DNA of 43,320 nucleotides from an uncultured Phascolarctobacterium sp. (GTDB taxonomy: Bacteria > Bacillota > Negativicutes > Acidaminococcales > Acidaminococcaceae), in assembly GCA_937901335.1 (NCBI GenBank), contig CALCHC010000149.1, positions 1 through 43,320 of the forward strand. Direction: 5' to 3'. Position 1 is the stretch's first letter, and every line of letters starts with the position of its first letter. The notes below the pieces were generated by a model that was not told where the DNA came from, ran no database searches, and saw only the letters and a program-made list of their open reading frames with translations. Positions 32,766 through 40,532 of the stretch are shown here, piece after piece. Position numbers and translations under genes: made by a program.

Positions 32766-32791
32766 AATAAATTTAAGGAGGATACTATCTA

Positions 32792-34621
32792 ATGTGTGGT
32801 ATCGTTGGTTATATTGGTTCCAACCAAGCTGCTCCCTTCTTGCTTGATGGTATGAGCAAACTTGAATACCGCGGTTATGACTCCGCAGGTATTGCTGTGT
32901 TGGAAAAAGGTCAAGTTCGTGTTGAAAAATGTGTTGGTCGTCTTGATGCACTGCGTCAAAAATTAGAAGGTCATATGCCTGAAGGTGTAATGGGTATTGG
33001 TCATACTCGTTGGGCAACCCATGGTCGTCCAGCTGACCGTAACAGCCATCCCCATACTGACGGTAGCGGCAAATTCGTTGTTGTACACAACGGCATTATC
33101 GAAAACTATTTGGCACTTAAAGAAGAATTGATTGCTAAAGGCGTAGAATTTACTTCTGACACTGATACTGAAGTTGTTGCTCACTTGATGGCAGATTTGT
33201 TTGACGGTGATATGGAAAGCACCGTTAAAAAAGTGTTGAAAGTAATCAAAGGTTCCTACTCTTTGGTATTTATGTGCGAAGCTGAACAAGATAAAATCAT
33301 CTGCACTAAGAAAGATAACCCGCTGGTTATCGGCTTGGGCGAAGGTGAAAACTTCATTGCTTCCGATATTCCTGCAATCATCAACCACACTCGTCGTACT
33401 TTTATCATGAGCGATGGTGAAATTGCTACCGTTACTAAAGACGGCGTATGGGTTCAAGATATTAATGGCACTCCCATTAACAAAAAAGTATTTGAAGTTA
33501 ACTGGAATGCAGAAGCTGCTGAAAAAGGCGGTTTCGAACATTTCATGCTGAAAGAAATTTACGAACAACCGAAAGCAATGCGTGACACCATGACTAGCCG
33601 TGTTAACGCTGAAGAAAATACCATTGCTTTCCCGGAACTGAACTGGACTGCTGAAGAAATGCAAGGTATTAATAAAATCTTCATCGTAGCTTGTGGTACT
33701 GCATATCATGCAGGTATCGTTGGTAAATATTATCTGGAACAATTGGCACGCATCCCTGTTGAAGTGGATATTGCCAGCGAATTCCGTTATCGTAGCCCGT
33801 TGGTTGATGGTAACAGCTTGTGCATCGTTATCAGCCAATCCGGTGAAACCAGTGATACTTTGGCAGCACTTCGTGAAGCTAAACGCCTTGGTGCAAGAAC
33901 TTTGGGCGTAACCAACGTAGTAGGTTCTTCTATTGCTCGTGAAGCAGATCAAGTAGTTTATACCTATGCGGGTCCTGAAATCGCAGTTGCTTCCACCAAA
34001 GCATACACTACTCAACTTTTGGCAATGCTTATGCTTGCTATTTATGTTGGTCGTTTGCGTAACACTTTGGCAGAAGATTATGCTAAAGAGCTTGTTGCAG
34101 GTTTAGCTTCCATTCCTGAACAAATCCACAAAATGTTGGAAGACGTTGACCAAATTAAAGTATTCGCTCGTGAATATGGTAGCTGCGAAGATGCGTTCTT
34201 CCTGGGCCGTAGCCTTGACTACGCTGTAGCTCTTGAAGGTGCGTTGAAACTGAAAGAAATTTCTTACATTCACGCAGAAGCTTATGCTGCAGGTGAATTG
34301 AAACACGGTACTTTGGCACTTATCGTTTCCGGTGTGCCTGTAATCGTACTTGCTACCCAAGAAGACGTTTACGATAAAACCGTAAGCAATCTCCAAGAAG
34401 TTAAAGCTCGTGAAGCAGTAGTAATCGCTATTGGCTTCGAAGGCGATACTTCCTTGGCTAAATATGCTGATCACGTAATCTACATTCCGAAAACCGGTAA
34501 ATATCATGCACCGCTGTTGGCAGTATTGCCCTTGCAATTGCTTTCCTACTACGCAGCATTGACTCGCGGCTGTGACGTAGATAAGCCGAGAAATCTGGCT
34601 AAGAGTGTTACAGTAGAATAA
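32792..34621 (+). CDS. glmS: Glutamine-fructose-6-phosphate aminotransferase (isomerizing)
   Basis: A 609-residue enzyme making glucosamine-6-phosphate. Residues 1-230 are the class II glutaminase: MCGIVGYIG with Cys2 as N-terminal nucleophile after Met removal, TRWATHGRPADRNSHPH and VVHNGIIENYLALKEEL. Two SIS domains follow (CGTAYHAGIVGKYYLE, SQSGETSDTLAALREAK), and the C-terminus ends in PRNLAKSVTVE as usual. AAGGAGGA is 14 bases before the ATG, just after the ribozyme. It is in tandem with glmM, so the two consecutive steps of amino-sugar synthesis are neighbours. Confidence 0.98.
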   Translation: MCGIVGYIGSNQAAPFLLDGMSKLEYRGYDSAGIAVLEKGQVRVEKCVGRLDALRQKLEGHMPEGVMGIGHTRWATHGRPADRNSHPHTDGSGKFVVVHNGIIENYLALKEELIAKGVEFTSDTDTEVVAHLMADLFDGDMESTVKKVLKVIKGSYSLVFMCEAEQDKIICTKKDNPLVIGLGEGENFIASDIPAIINHTRRTFIMSDGEIATVTKDGVWVQDINGTPINKKVFEVNWNAEAAEKGGFEHFMLKEIYEQPKAMRDTMTSRVNAEENTIAFPELNWTAEEMQGINKIFIVACGTAYHAGIVGKYYLEQLARIPVEVDIASEFRYRSPLVDGNSLCIVISQSGETSDTLAALREAKRLGARTLGVTNVVGSSIAREADQVVYTYAGPEIAVASTKAYTTQLLAMLMLAIYVGRLRNTLAEDYAKELVAGLASIPEQIHKMLEDVDQIKVFAREYGSCEDAFFLGRSLDYAVALEGALKLKEISYIHAEAYAAGELKHGTLALIVSGVPVIVLATQEDVYDKTVSNLQEVKAREAVVIAIGFEGDTSLAKYADHVIYIPKTGKYHAPLLAVLPLQLLSYYAALTRGCDVDKPRNLAKSVTVE

Positions 34622-34628
34622 AATTTAA

Positions 34629-34657
34629 AACCCTCTCACTGAAAATGTGGGAGGGTT
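34629..34657 (+). terminator. Terminator-like hairpin after glmS
   Basis: AACCCTCTCAC/GTGGGAGGGTT (34629-34639 with 34647-34657, one G-T pair), followed only by AATTTATA, a weak U-run, so readthrough into the peptidase gene is possible. Confidence 0.6.
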
Positions 34658-34677
34658 AATTTATAGGAGAATATACA

Positions 34678-35802
34678 ATGTTAAATAAAGAAAGATTAAT
34701 CAACGAATTTATCGAGCTTGTAAGCGTTCCTTGCCCCAGTAAAGATGAAAAACAAGAAGCAGAGCTTATCATGAGCAAGTTGCGTGTAATGGGTATTGAA
34801 CCTGAAATGGACAATGTGCACGAAAAAACTGGTGGCACCTGCGGTAATGTATGGGCATACGTAAAAGGTAATGTTCCTACTGCTCCCGTACTTTTCTTCG
34901 AAGCTCATATGGATAGCGTGGCTCCCACTACCGGCACTAAAGTAGTTCGTAAGGATGGCGTGCTTTATAGCGACGGTACTACTACACTCGGTGGTGACGA
35001 TAAGGTTGGCGTTGCTGCTATGCTGGAAGTTGTTCGTGCTCTCCAAGAAGATGGCGTACCCCACGGCGATATTCAACTGTGCTTCACTGTTAGTGAAGAA
35101 ATTGGTTGCTTAGGTGTAGTTCATATGGAAAAAGAACGCCTTAAAGCTGATTTTGGTTACTGCCTTGACATTGGTGGTGACATTGGTGAAATTACCTACG
35201 CTGCTCCTAAATTGTACGATATTTATGTAACTGTAACCGGTAAAGCTGCTCATGCAGGCATTGCTCCTGAAGAAGGTGTTAATGCCATTATGCTTGCTGC
35301 TGATGCTTTGAGCAAGCTTCCTGCTTACGGACGCATTGATAAAGAAACTACCTTTAATGTTGGCGTGTTCAACGCAGGTGTAGGTACAAACGTTGTTTGT
35401 CCGGAAGCTAAGTTCGTAATTGATATGCGTTCCTTAAATGTTGAAGGCTTGGAAAAATTAAAAGACGATACCATTAAACTGATTACTGATGTAGTAACTA
35501 GCCAAGGTGGTAAGGTTGAGTTTGAAGTTCATGAAGGCTGTCCTGCGGTTGCAGTTCCCACTGACCATAAATGTGTGAAGTTAGCAGAACTTGCTGCGGA
35601 AAAAATGGGACTTAAACCTGAATTGAAAACTACCGGCGGTTGTAGTGATGGTAACTTCCTTTGTGGTTACGGTTTGCCCTGTGCACTCCTTGCAACTGGT
35701 ATGAGTAATGTACATACTACTGAGGAGTATCTGAAAGAAGACGATTTGTTTGGGACTGCTCGATGGATGTACGAGATTGTTAAGTTAAATGCTACTAACT
35801 GA
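34678..35802 (+). CDS. M20-family peptidase, PepT-like (tripeptidase T type)
   Basis: A 374-residue cytoplasmic zinc aminopeptidase. Metal ligands and catalytic residues are all in place: FEAHMDSVAP (His and Asp), LGGDDKVGVAAMLE (bridging Asp), TVSEEIGCLG (catalytic Glu and Glu ligand), CLDIGGDIG (Asp) and NVHTTEEYL (final His). A dimerisation/lid domain lies between (KAAHAGIAPEEGVNAIMLA). It matches the 'PepT-2' or peptidase-T-like group rather than classical PepT of about 410 residues. Ribosome site TAGGAGA is 8 bases before the ATG. It stands alone between the glmS hairpin and a dispersed repeat. Confidence 0.9.
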   Translation: MLNKERLINEFIELVSVPCPSKDEKQEAELIMSKLRVMGIEPEMDNVHEKTGGTCGNVWAYVKGNVPTAPVLFFEAHMDSVAPTTGTKVVRKDGVLYSDGTTTLGGDDKVGVAAMLEVVRALQEDGVPHGDIQLCFTVSEEIGCLGVVHMEKERLKADFGYCLDIGGDIGEITYAAPKLYDIYVTVTGKAAHAGIAPEEGVNAIMLAADALSKLPAYGRIDKETTFNVGVFNAGVGTNVVCPEAKFVIDMRSLNVEGLEKLKDDTIKLITDVVTSQGGKVEFEVHEGCPAVAVPTDHKCVKLAELAAEKMGLKPELKTTGGCSDGNFLCGYGLPCALLATGMSNVHTTEEYLKEDDLFGTARWMYEIVKLNATN

Positions 35803-35813
35803 ATTTAGGAGAA

Positions 35814-35858
35814 GGCTCCTTCTTTGAGGGAGCTGTCAGCGTTAGCTGACTGAGGGAG
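35814..35858. repeat. Candidate dispersed intergenic repeat
   Basis: In the peptidase/tmcAL gap, GGCTCCTTCTTTGAGGGAGC is followed by GTCAGCGTTAGCTGAC and GAGGGAG: two small hairpins joined by repeated GAGGGAG. The pattern resembles a repeat I recall from Negativicutes and other Firmicute genomes (GGCTCCCTC...GAGGGAGCTGTCAGC...GCTGACTGAGGGAG). This is the only copy I noticed in the window; origin and function are unknown. Confidence 0.5.
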
Positions 35859-35866
35859 TAAAAAAT

Positions 35867-35897
35867 AAGAGCAAGAGGTTAATCCTCTTGCTCTTTA
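35867..35897. terminator. Bidirectional terminator between convergent genes
   Basis: Stem AAGAGCAAGAGG/CCTCTTGCTCTT (35867-35878 with 35884-35895), loop TTAAT. Its right arm encodes the last residues (KEQED) and stop of tmcAL on the minus strand. It has A/T runs on both sides. Confidence 0.85.
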
Positions 35898-37072
35898 GTA
35901 TTTTTAAAGTAGTATGGAGAATTTAAGAAGTCGCTTCCCGTTGGGGCAGGAATGTTTTGCAACAATGCAAGCATATCGCTTGCGGCAAGTTCTAACTCCA
36001 ATTGTTGGGTAAAGAATAAACTTTGACCGTTACTTGGATTTTTGCCAAGCTTAGTAATGATTGGTAGGCTTGAAGTTTCTTTCATTACTTTTAGCAATTG
36101 ACGACCTGTATCGTTGAAGGCAAGCACTCTAATGTAGGCAGGTTCTGTTTGCTCTAAGTAACAACGTTCCTTATCAAGGAGTAACTGCATAAAAAGCCTA
36201 CGGATTCTTGTAGCAGGGTAACGTTTGTTGCTGCAAGTTGCTACTGCTTCTTCTAAGGAAGTACAGTTTGCTGCTTGCTTCAATAAATTTTCTAAGCCTT
36301 CCGTACATTGACAGCGGTTCGCAATTTCAGAAGGGGGAAGCAAACGCAGACGGTAGCTTACCAAATTCCACAGAAGCTTTTCGTTGATGGCTTGGTGGTT
36401 TTCTAAAGCTTGCCATACGTTTTGAGGAACTGCTTTTTGCAAGGAGAGAGCGTTCTTTTCCAAGAAGGCTTTGCGAATGGCAGTTGCGCTTGCAATTGTA
36501 CCTTCAATGTTTTCGTCATTATAATTAGCAGCTTCTCTTTGGATGAAAAGAGGAGTGATATTTGTACCTTGTAATGCTCTAGAGTATTCCAATGCGAGAA
36601 TGTCATTAGGGGTATTTAATTTGGAAGTTTTTGCCAAAATTTGCAGAGCTTTTTCGTAAGCTGCTGCGTAGGGTACGCCTTCGTCTAAAAATTTTTGGAG
36701 AGCGTTTTTAAAATCTGTGCTACTTACGATTTTAGCAAGTTCTACGAAATTTGTAGTGGGATTTTCTACGCCACAGGAGAGTTTTGTAACGCAACCAGTT
36801 ACTTTAAGGATATTAACTGCGCCGCGGGCGAAGAACTCCGCACTTCGTAAGGAGAAGGTCGCGGGTAGTTCGAGCACTAAATCAACACCGTTTTCTACAG
36901 CGAGGCGTGCTCTTTGCCATTTACTTATGAAGGCAGGTTCTCCCCGTTGCATAAAGCTACCGCTCATAACTGCGATGACAGGCAGGTTGGTCAATTTTTT
37001 AGTTTCCTGCAAATGATGCAGATGTCCATTATGGAAGGGGTTGTATTCAGCGACGATGCCAACAGCTTGCAT
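35879..37072 (-). CDS. tmcAL: tRNA(Met) cytidine acetate ligase (TmcAL/YlbM)
   Basis: A 397-residue nucleotidyltransferase-fold protein that makes N4-acetylcytidine at the wobble base of elongator tRNA-Met using acetate and ATP. The start MQAVGIVAEYNPFHNGHLHH contains the nucleotidyltransferase HxGH motif, and VMSGSFMQRGEPA follows. The central NYNDENIEGTIASATAIRK carries the SATAIR signature (like ISST/S.T of related enzymes). The final C-terminal domain (RRLFMQLLL) is typical. It is transcribed alone on the minus strand. Acetate kinase, the enzyme making acetate and ATP, is divergently transcribed next to it; the functional link is only suggestive. Confidence 0.93.
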   Translation of the reverse strand: MQAVGIVAEYNPFHNGHLHHLQETKKLTNLPVIAVMSGSFMQRGEPAFISKWQRARLAVENGVDLVLELPATFSLRSAEFFARGAVNILKVTGCVTKLSCGVENPTTNFVELAKIVSSTDFKNALQKFLDEGVPYAAAYEKALQILAKTSKLNTPNDILALEYSRALQGTNITPLFIQREAANYNDENIEGTIASATAIRKAFLEKNALSLQKAVPQNVWQALENHQAINEKLLWNLVSYRLRLLPPSEIANRCQCTEGLENLLKQAANCTSLEEAVATCSNKRYPATRIRRLFMQLLLDKERCYLEQTEPAYIRVLAFNDTGRQLLKVMKETSSLPIITKLGKNPSNGQSLFFTQQLELELAASDMLALLQNIPAPTGSDFLNSPYYFKNTKEQED

Positions 37073-37102
37073 GATGCTCTCCTTTGTAAATTTCTTAAAG
37101 TC

Positions 37103-37108
37103 ATTATA
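37103..37108 (-). promoter_or_regulatory. -10 element for tmcAL
   Basis: TATAAT on the minus strand, about 31 bases before the ATG. No convincing -35. Confidence 0.45.
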
Positions 37109-37189
37109 GCATAATTTGGCGTAATTTACTTTTGTAATTAATTGTTCAAAATTTTTTGCTATGCAATAGTATTTCTATAGTGTATACTG

Positions 37190-37195
37190 TATAAT
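37190..37195 (+). promoter_or_regulatory. -10 element for ackA
   Basis: TGTATAATAG contains TATAAT at 37190-37195, 47 bases before the GTG/ATG start region of ackA. An overlapping TATACT (37183-37188) is an alternative. The -35 is weak. Confidence 0.45.
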
Positions 37196-37242
37196 AGCTG
37201 ATTGGCGTCATCTGCCAAAATTTTTTATTATGGAGGCTTATC

Positions 37243-38442
37243 GTGATTGTTTTTGTTGTAAACTGTGGTAGCTCTTCCCTTAAGTACCAGCTTATTGACA
37301 TGACAAAAGAAAACGTTATGGCTAAAGGTCTTATCGAACGTATCGGTATGGACGGCTCTGTTTTGAAACATACCCCCGGCAACGAGGAAGCTGTTGAAAT
37401 CAATACTGAAATTCCTGACCATAAGGTTGCCATTCAATTGGTTATTAATGCTCTTACTGATGAGAACCATGGCGTAATCAAAAAGATGAGTGAGATCAAC
37501 GCGGTAGGTCATCGCGTAGTACATGGCGGCGAACGCTTTACTGATAGTATGCTCATCAACTCTGATGTTATCGCTGGTATTGAAGCGTGCTGCGAAATTG
37601 CACCGCTCCACAATCCGCCTAACTTGCATGGTATCCACGCTTGCATGGAGCTGATGCCTGAGGTTCCGCAAGTTGCAGTATTTGATACTGCGTTCCACCA
37701 AACAATGCCTAAAACTGCATTCCTTTATGGTTTGCCCTATGAAATGTATGTAAAATACGGCTTGCGCCGTTATGGTTTCCACGGCACTTCTCACCGCTAT
37801 GTAGCTCAAAGAGCTGCTGAAATGATGGGTGAGCACATGAGTGACCTGCGTATTATTACCTGTCACTTGGGTAACGGTGCTAGCTTGACCGCAATTAAAT
37901 ATGGTAGATCTGTTGATACCAGTATGGGTTACACTCCGCTTGAAGGCCTTATTATGGGCACTCGCAGTGGGGAGATTGACCCGGCAATCATTCCGTTCTT
38001 GATGGAAAAAGAAAATATGGACGCTCAACAAATCGATAACTTCTTGAACCGTCGTAGCGGTATCTTGGGTATTTCCGGTTTGTCCAGCGACTTCCGTGAT
38101 TTGGAACAAGCTGCTAATAATGGCGACGAACGTAGCCAATTGGCAATTGATATTTTTGCTTACAAAGTTAGAAAATATATTGGCGGTTATGTTGCTGCCA
38201 TGGGTGGCGTTGATGCCATCGTCTTCACTGCAGGTTTGGGTGAAAACTCTCCCTTCATGCGTGAAAAAATCTGCAACGGCTTGGAGTTCCTCGGCACTCG
38301 CATTGACCCCGAACTGAACAAGATTCGCGGCAAAGCAAGAGAGATTAGCGTGAAACGTGCAAGAACTAAAATCTTCGTAGTACCTACTAATGAAGAGCTT
38401 GTAATTGCTCGTGATACCAAGCGTATTTGCAAAGATTTATAA
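37243..38442 (+). CDS. ackA: Acetate kinase
   Basis: A 399-residue ASKHA-fold kinase interconverting acetate + ATP with acetyl phosphate; in a fermenter it yields ATP. Motifs: VFVVNCGSSSLKYQLIDM (N-terminal phosphate loop), HRVVHGGE, VFDTAFHQTMP and ITCHLGNGASLTAI, then MGYTPLEGLIMGTRSGEIDP and VFTAGLGENS. It starts at GTG 37243, with GGAGG 8 bases upstream. No pta gene is adjacent. The next gene, yceD, has its own promoter. Confidence 0.97.
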   Translation: MIVFVVNCGSSSLKYQLIDMTKENVMAKGLIERIGMDGSVLKHTPGNEEAVEINTEIPDHKVAIQLVINALTDENHGVIKKMSEINAVGHRVVHGGERFTDSMLINSDVIAGIEACCEIAPLHNPPNLHGIHACMELMPEVPQVAVFDTAFHQTMPKTAFLYGLPYEMYVKYGLRRYGFHGTSHRYVAQRAAEMMGEHMSDLRIITCHLGNGASLTAIKYGRSVDTSMGYTPLEGLIMGTRSGEIDPAIIPFLMEKENMDAQQIDNFLNRRSGILGISGLSSDFRDLEQAANNGDERSQLAIDIFAYKVRKYIGGYVAAMGGVDAIVFTAGLGENSPFMREKICNGLEFLGTRIDPELNKIRGKAREISVKRARTKIFVVPTNEELVIARDTKRICKDL

Positions 38443-38475
38443 GCCTGAAATTTTCTTCTTGTTAAGATGTTTTGC

Positions 38476-38504
38476 TTGACAAAGAAGCCTTAGGTGTATA
38501 TAAT
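38476..38504 (+). promoter_or_regulatory. Consensus sigma-A promoter for yceD-rpmF
   Basis: TTGACA (38476-38481), 17-base spacer, TATAAT (38499-38504): both hexamers perfect. This predicts a strong, constitutive promoter, as fits a ribosomal protein gene. Confidence 0.9.
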
Positions 38505-38528
38505 TGTAACGATTGGTGAAATTGAAAT

Positions 38529-39032
38529 ATGATTAAAGTAAATGTCGCAGAAATCAAAAAAAGACTGGTCGGCCAAAAAACTTTCAACTTTGACTTGACT
38601 CCTGATGAACTGGAGATTTCTCTTCAAGAAATTGAAATTCTTGGTGATGTTAGGACTGAAGGTTGCATAAGTAACGCCGGTGACGTATTGCTCCTGGAGG
38701 CTACAATGAGCACGCAGGTGCGTCGCACTTGCGGGCGTTGCCTGAAAGAGTTTACGGCTGTTACAAAAGCAGAAGTCTTGGAGAAGTTTTATCCGGCAAG
38801 CGCTGATAATATCGAAAAAGATGCTTTTGTGTACGATTCGGACGTTCTTGATATAACGGAACCGCTTCGTGAAAGCCTGCTGCTTGCAGAGCCTATGCAA
38901 GCTCTGTGTAAAGAAGATTGTCAGGGACTGTGCACAGTATGTGGTGCCGATCTTAATGATGGGGACTGCGGATGTGACAAGGTTTCTGTTGATCCGAGGC
39001 TGGCGGCATTAAAGCAATTCATCAAAAATTAA
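38529..39032 (+). CDS. yceD: YceD family (DUF177) rRNA/ribosome-related protein
   Basis: A 167-residue DUF177 protein. The conserved Cys pairs are seen: MSTQVRRTCGRCLKEF (C-x2-C) and the C-terminal PMQALCKEDCQGLCTVCGAD with NDGDCGC. YceD is needed for normal accumulation of 23S rRNA in some bacteria and is nearly always followed by rpmF, as here. The ribosome site is weak (GGTG). The start was chosen as the first ATG after the consensus promoter, 21 bases beyond the likely transcription start. Confidence 0.93.
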   Translation: MIKVNVAEIKKRLVGQKTFNFDLTPDELEISLQEIEILGDVRTEGCISNAGDVLLLEATMSTQVRRTCGRCLKEFTAVTKAEVLEKFYPASADNIEKDAFVYDSDVLDITEPLRESLLLAEPMQALCKEDCQGLCTVCGADLNDGDCGCDKVSVDPRLAALKQFIKN

Positions 39033-39067
39033 ATTTACTTAATAGCACTGAGGAGGTGTATTGAGAA

Positions 39068-39247
39068 ATGGCAGTACCTAAGAGAAAAATGTCCAAAGCA
39101 CGTCGCGATTCTCGCCGCGCTAACTGGAAACTGACTGTACCTGGCATGGTTGAATGCCCGCAATGTCACGAAATGAAAATGCCGCACCGTGTTTGCACTG
39201 AATGCGGTTACTACAACGGCAAACAAGTCATTGCTAAAGGTGAATAA
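39068..39247 (+). CDS. rpmF: 50S ribosomal protein L32
   Basis: A 59-residue basic ribosomal protein: start MAVPKRKMSKARRDSRRANW, followed by a zinc ribbon CPQCHEMK and HRVCTECGYYNGKQVI. It carries the intact Cys4 zinc-binding version of L32. AGGAGGTG lies 12 bases before the ATG. It is co-transcribed with yceD, 35 bases upstream, and ends in a strong terminator. Confidence 0.98.
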   Translation: MAVPKRKMSKARRDSRRANWKLTVPGMVECPQCHEMKMPHRVCTECGYYNGKQVIAKGE

Positions 39248-39261
39248 TTCACGAATTAATG

Positions 39262-39292
39262 AGCCCTTGAAGCTTAGCTTCAAGGGCTTTTT
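39262..39292 (+). terminator. Terminator after rpmF
   Basis: Stem AGCCCTTGAAGC/GCTTCAAGGGCT with loop TTA (39262-39288), then TTTTT. Confidence 0.95.
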
Positions 39293-39386
39293 GCTATATA
39301 TTTGCACTTGTCAAGAAAGGGTTTAGCGGTTAAAATTACATTTGGAATATTTTTCACAACATTTTTACAATAGATGGGAGCTTCCA

Positions 39387-39959
39387 ATGAGGATTATTAC
39401 CGGCCGTGCAAGAGGCCTGCAACTTACAACTCCAAAGAATTTTGATGTGCGTCCTACTGCTGATAGAGTGAAGGAATCTGTCTTCAATATTATTGGTAGT
39501 AAGATTATTGGCACCCAAGTATTGGATCTTTTTGCGGGTACTGGTAACCTTGGTTTGGAATGTTGGAGCCGTGGTGCAGAAGGTGTCACCTTCATTGACG
39601 AAAGCAAGGAAAGCTTGCGCTTGGTACAAGCAAATATTACTAAGTGCAAGGCTGATAAAGATTGCACTGTGATTAAAGGCAATGCTGTAAATGTCATTGA
39701 ACGCCTTTATAAACAAGGAAAGAACTTTGATTTTGCTTTTTGTGATCCGCCGTACAACAAGGGATGGATTGCAAAGATTATCACTGCTTTGAATACTTAT
39801 CCTGTTTTAAATCACGGTGGTTATCTTGTGATTGAGCGTGCTGTTCACGAAGTAGTTGAAGATTTGCCTGCTGCTTTTGAACTGGTGCGCAGTGAAAAGT
39901 ATGGTGAAACCATAGTTGATTTTGTGTATTACAATAGGGAAAATAATGCACAAGATTAG
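39387..39959 (+). CDS. rsmD: 16S rRNA (guanine(966)-N2)-methyltransferase
   Basis: A 190-residue RNA methyltransferase acting on G966 of 16S rRNA. N-terminus MRIITGRARGLQLTTPK is characteristic of RsmD; FDVRPTADRVKESVFNII, SAM motif I VLDLFAGTGNLGLECWSRG and catalytic DPPY in FCDPPYNKG follow. I use ATG 39387 (GGGAG upstream) rather than the first Met of the open frame at 39342, which would add 15 non-family residues. coaD follows after 60 bases, a frequent neighbour in Firmicutes. Confidence 0.95.
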   Translation: MRIITGRARGLQLTTPKNFDVRPTADRVKESVFNIIGSKIIGTQVLDLFAGTGNLGLECWSRGAEGVTFIDESKESLRLVQANITKCKADKDCTVIKGNAVNVIERLYKQGKNFDFAFCDPPYNKGWIAKIITALNTYPVLNHGGYLVIERAVHEVVEDLPAAFELVRSEKYGETIVDFVYYNRENNAQD

Positions 39960-40019
39960 TGCTAAATTTCCTTTTGTGTGATAAAATATACTGAAGAAGT
40001 TTTTTAGGAGGTCTACCAA

Positions 40020-40511
40020 ATGCGTAGAGCAGTTTGTTCCGGTAGCTTTGACCCTGTAACCAGAGGTCATATTGATATTTTTGAAAGAGCTAGTACTATG
40101 TTTGATGAGCTTATCATCAGCGTATTTTATAACCCTACTAAAGATAAATCCATGTTCAGCATGGAAGAAAGGGTAGAAATGATTAAGCTTGCTACCAAGC
40201 ATATTCCCAATGTGCGTGTAACCAGCTTTTCCGGTCTGCTCAACGAATTTTGTGTTAAAGAAGACGCTCCTGTTATCGTAAGAGGCTTGCGTGCGTTTAC
40301 CGACTTTGAATATGAATTCCAACGTGCACTTTTAATTAAACAAATTGATCCTAAACTTGAAACTGTTTTCATCATGACCAATGCTAAGTACTCTTTCGTA
40401 AGTTCTTCCGGCGTGCGTGAATTGGCAGTTTTTGGCGGTCCTTTGAAAGATTTGGTGCCTGAATGTGTTGAAGAACGTATCCGTAAACATATTGAAGCAA
40501 AACAAGGTTGA
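40020..40511 (+). CDS. coaD: Phosphopantetheine adenylyltransferase
   Basis: A 163-residue enzyme forming dephospho-CoA from 4'-phosphopantetheine and ATP. The nucleotidyltransferase motif is CSGSFDPVTRGHIDIFERA (T/HxGH), with RGLRAFTDFEYEFQRA and the C-terminal SSSGVRELA (the ISSS/T-type ATP site). AGGAGG is 8 bases before the ATG. It lies between rsmD and a coiled-coil gene. Length is standard. Confidence 0.97.
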   Translation: MRRAVCSGSFDPVTRGHIDIFERASTMFDELIISVFYNPTKDKSMFSMEERVEMIKLATKHIPNVRVTSFSGLLNEFCVKEDAPVIVRGLRAFTDFEYEFQRALLIKQIDPKLETVFIMTNAKYSFVSSSGVRELAVFGGPLKDLVPECVEERIRKHIEAKQG

Positions 40512-40532
40512 TTTAAAAGCGAGGTTTTGAAG

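Noticed and set aside
32963..34015. 350-codon minus-strand frame inside glmS
   Set aside because: Antisense shadow of glmS, with no motif or ribosome site.
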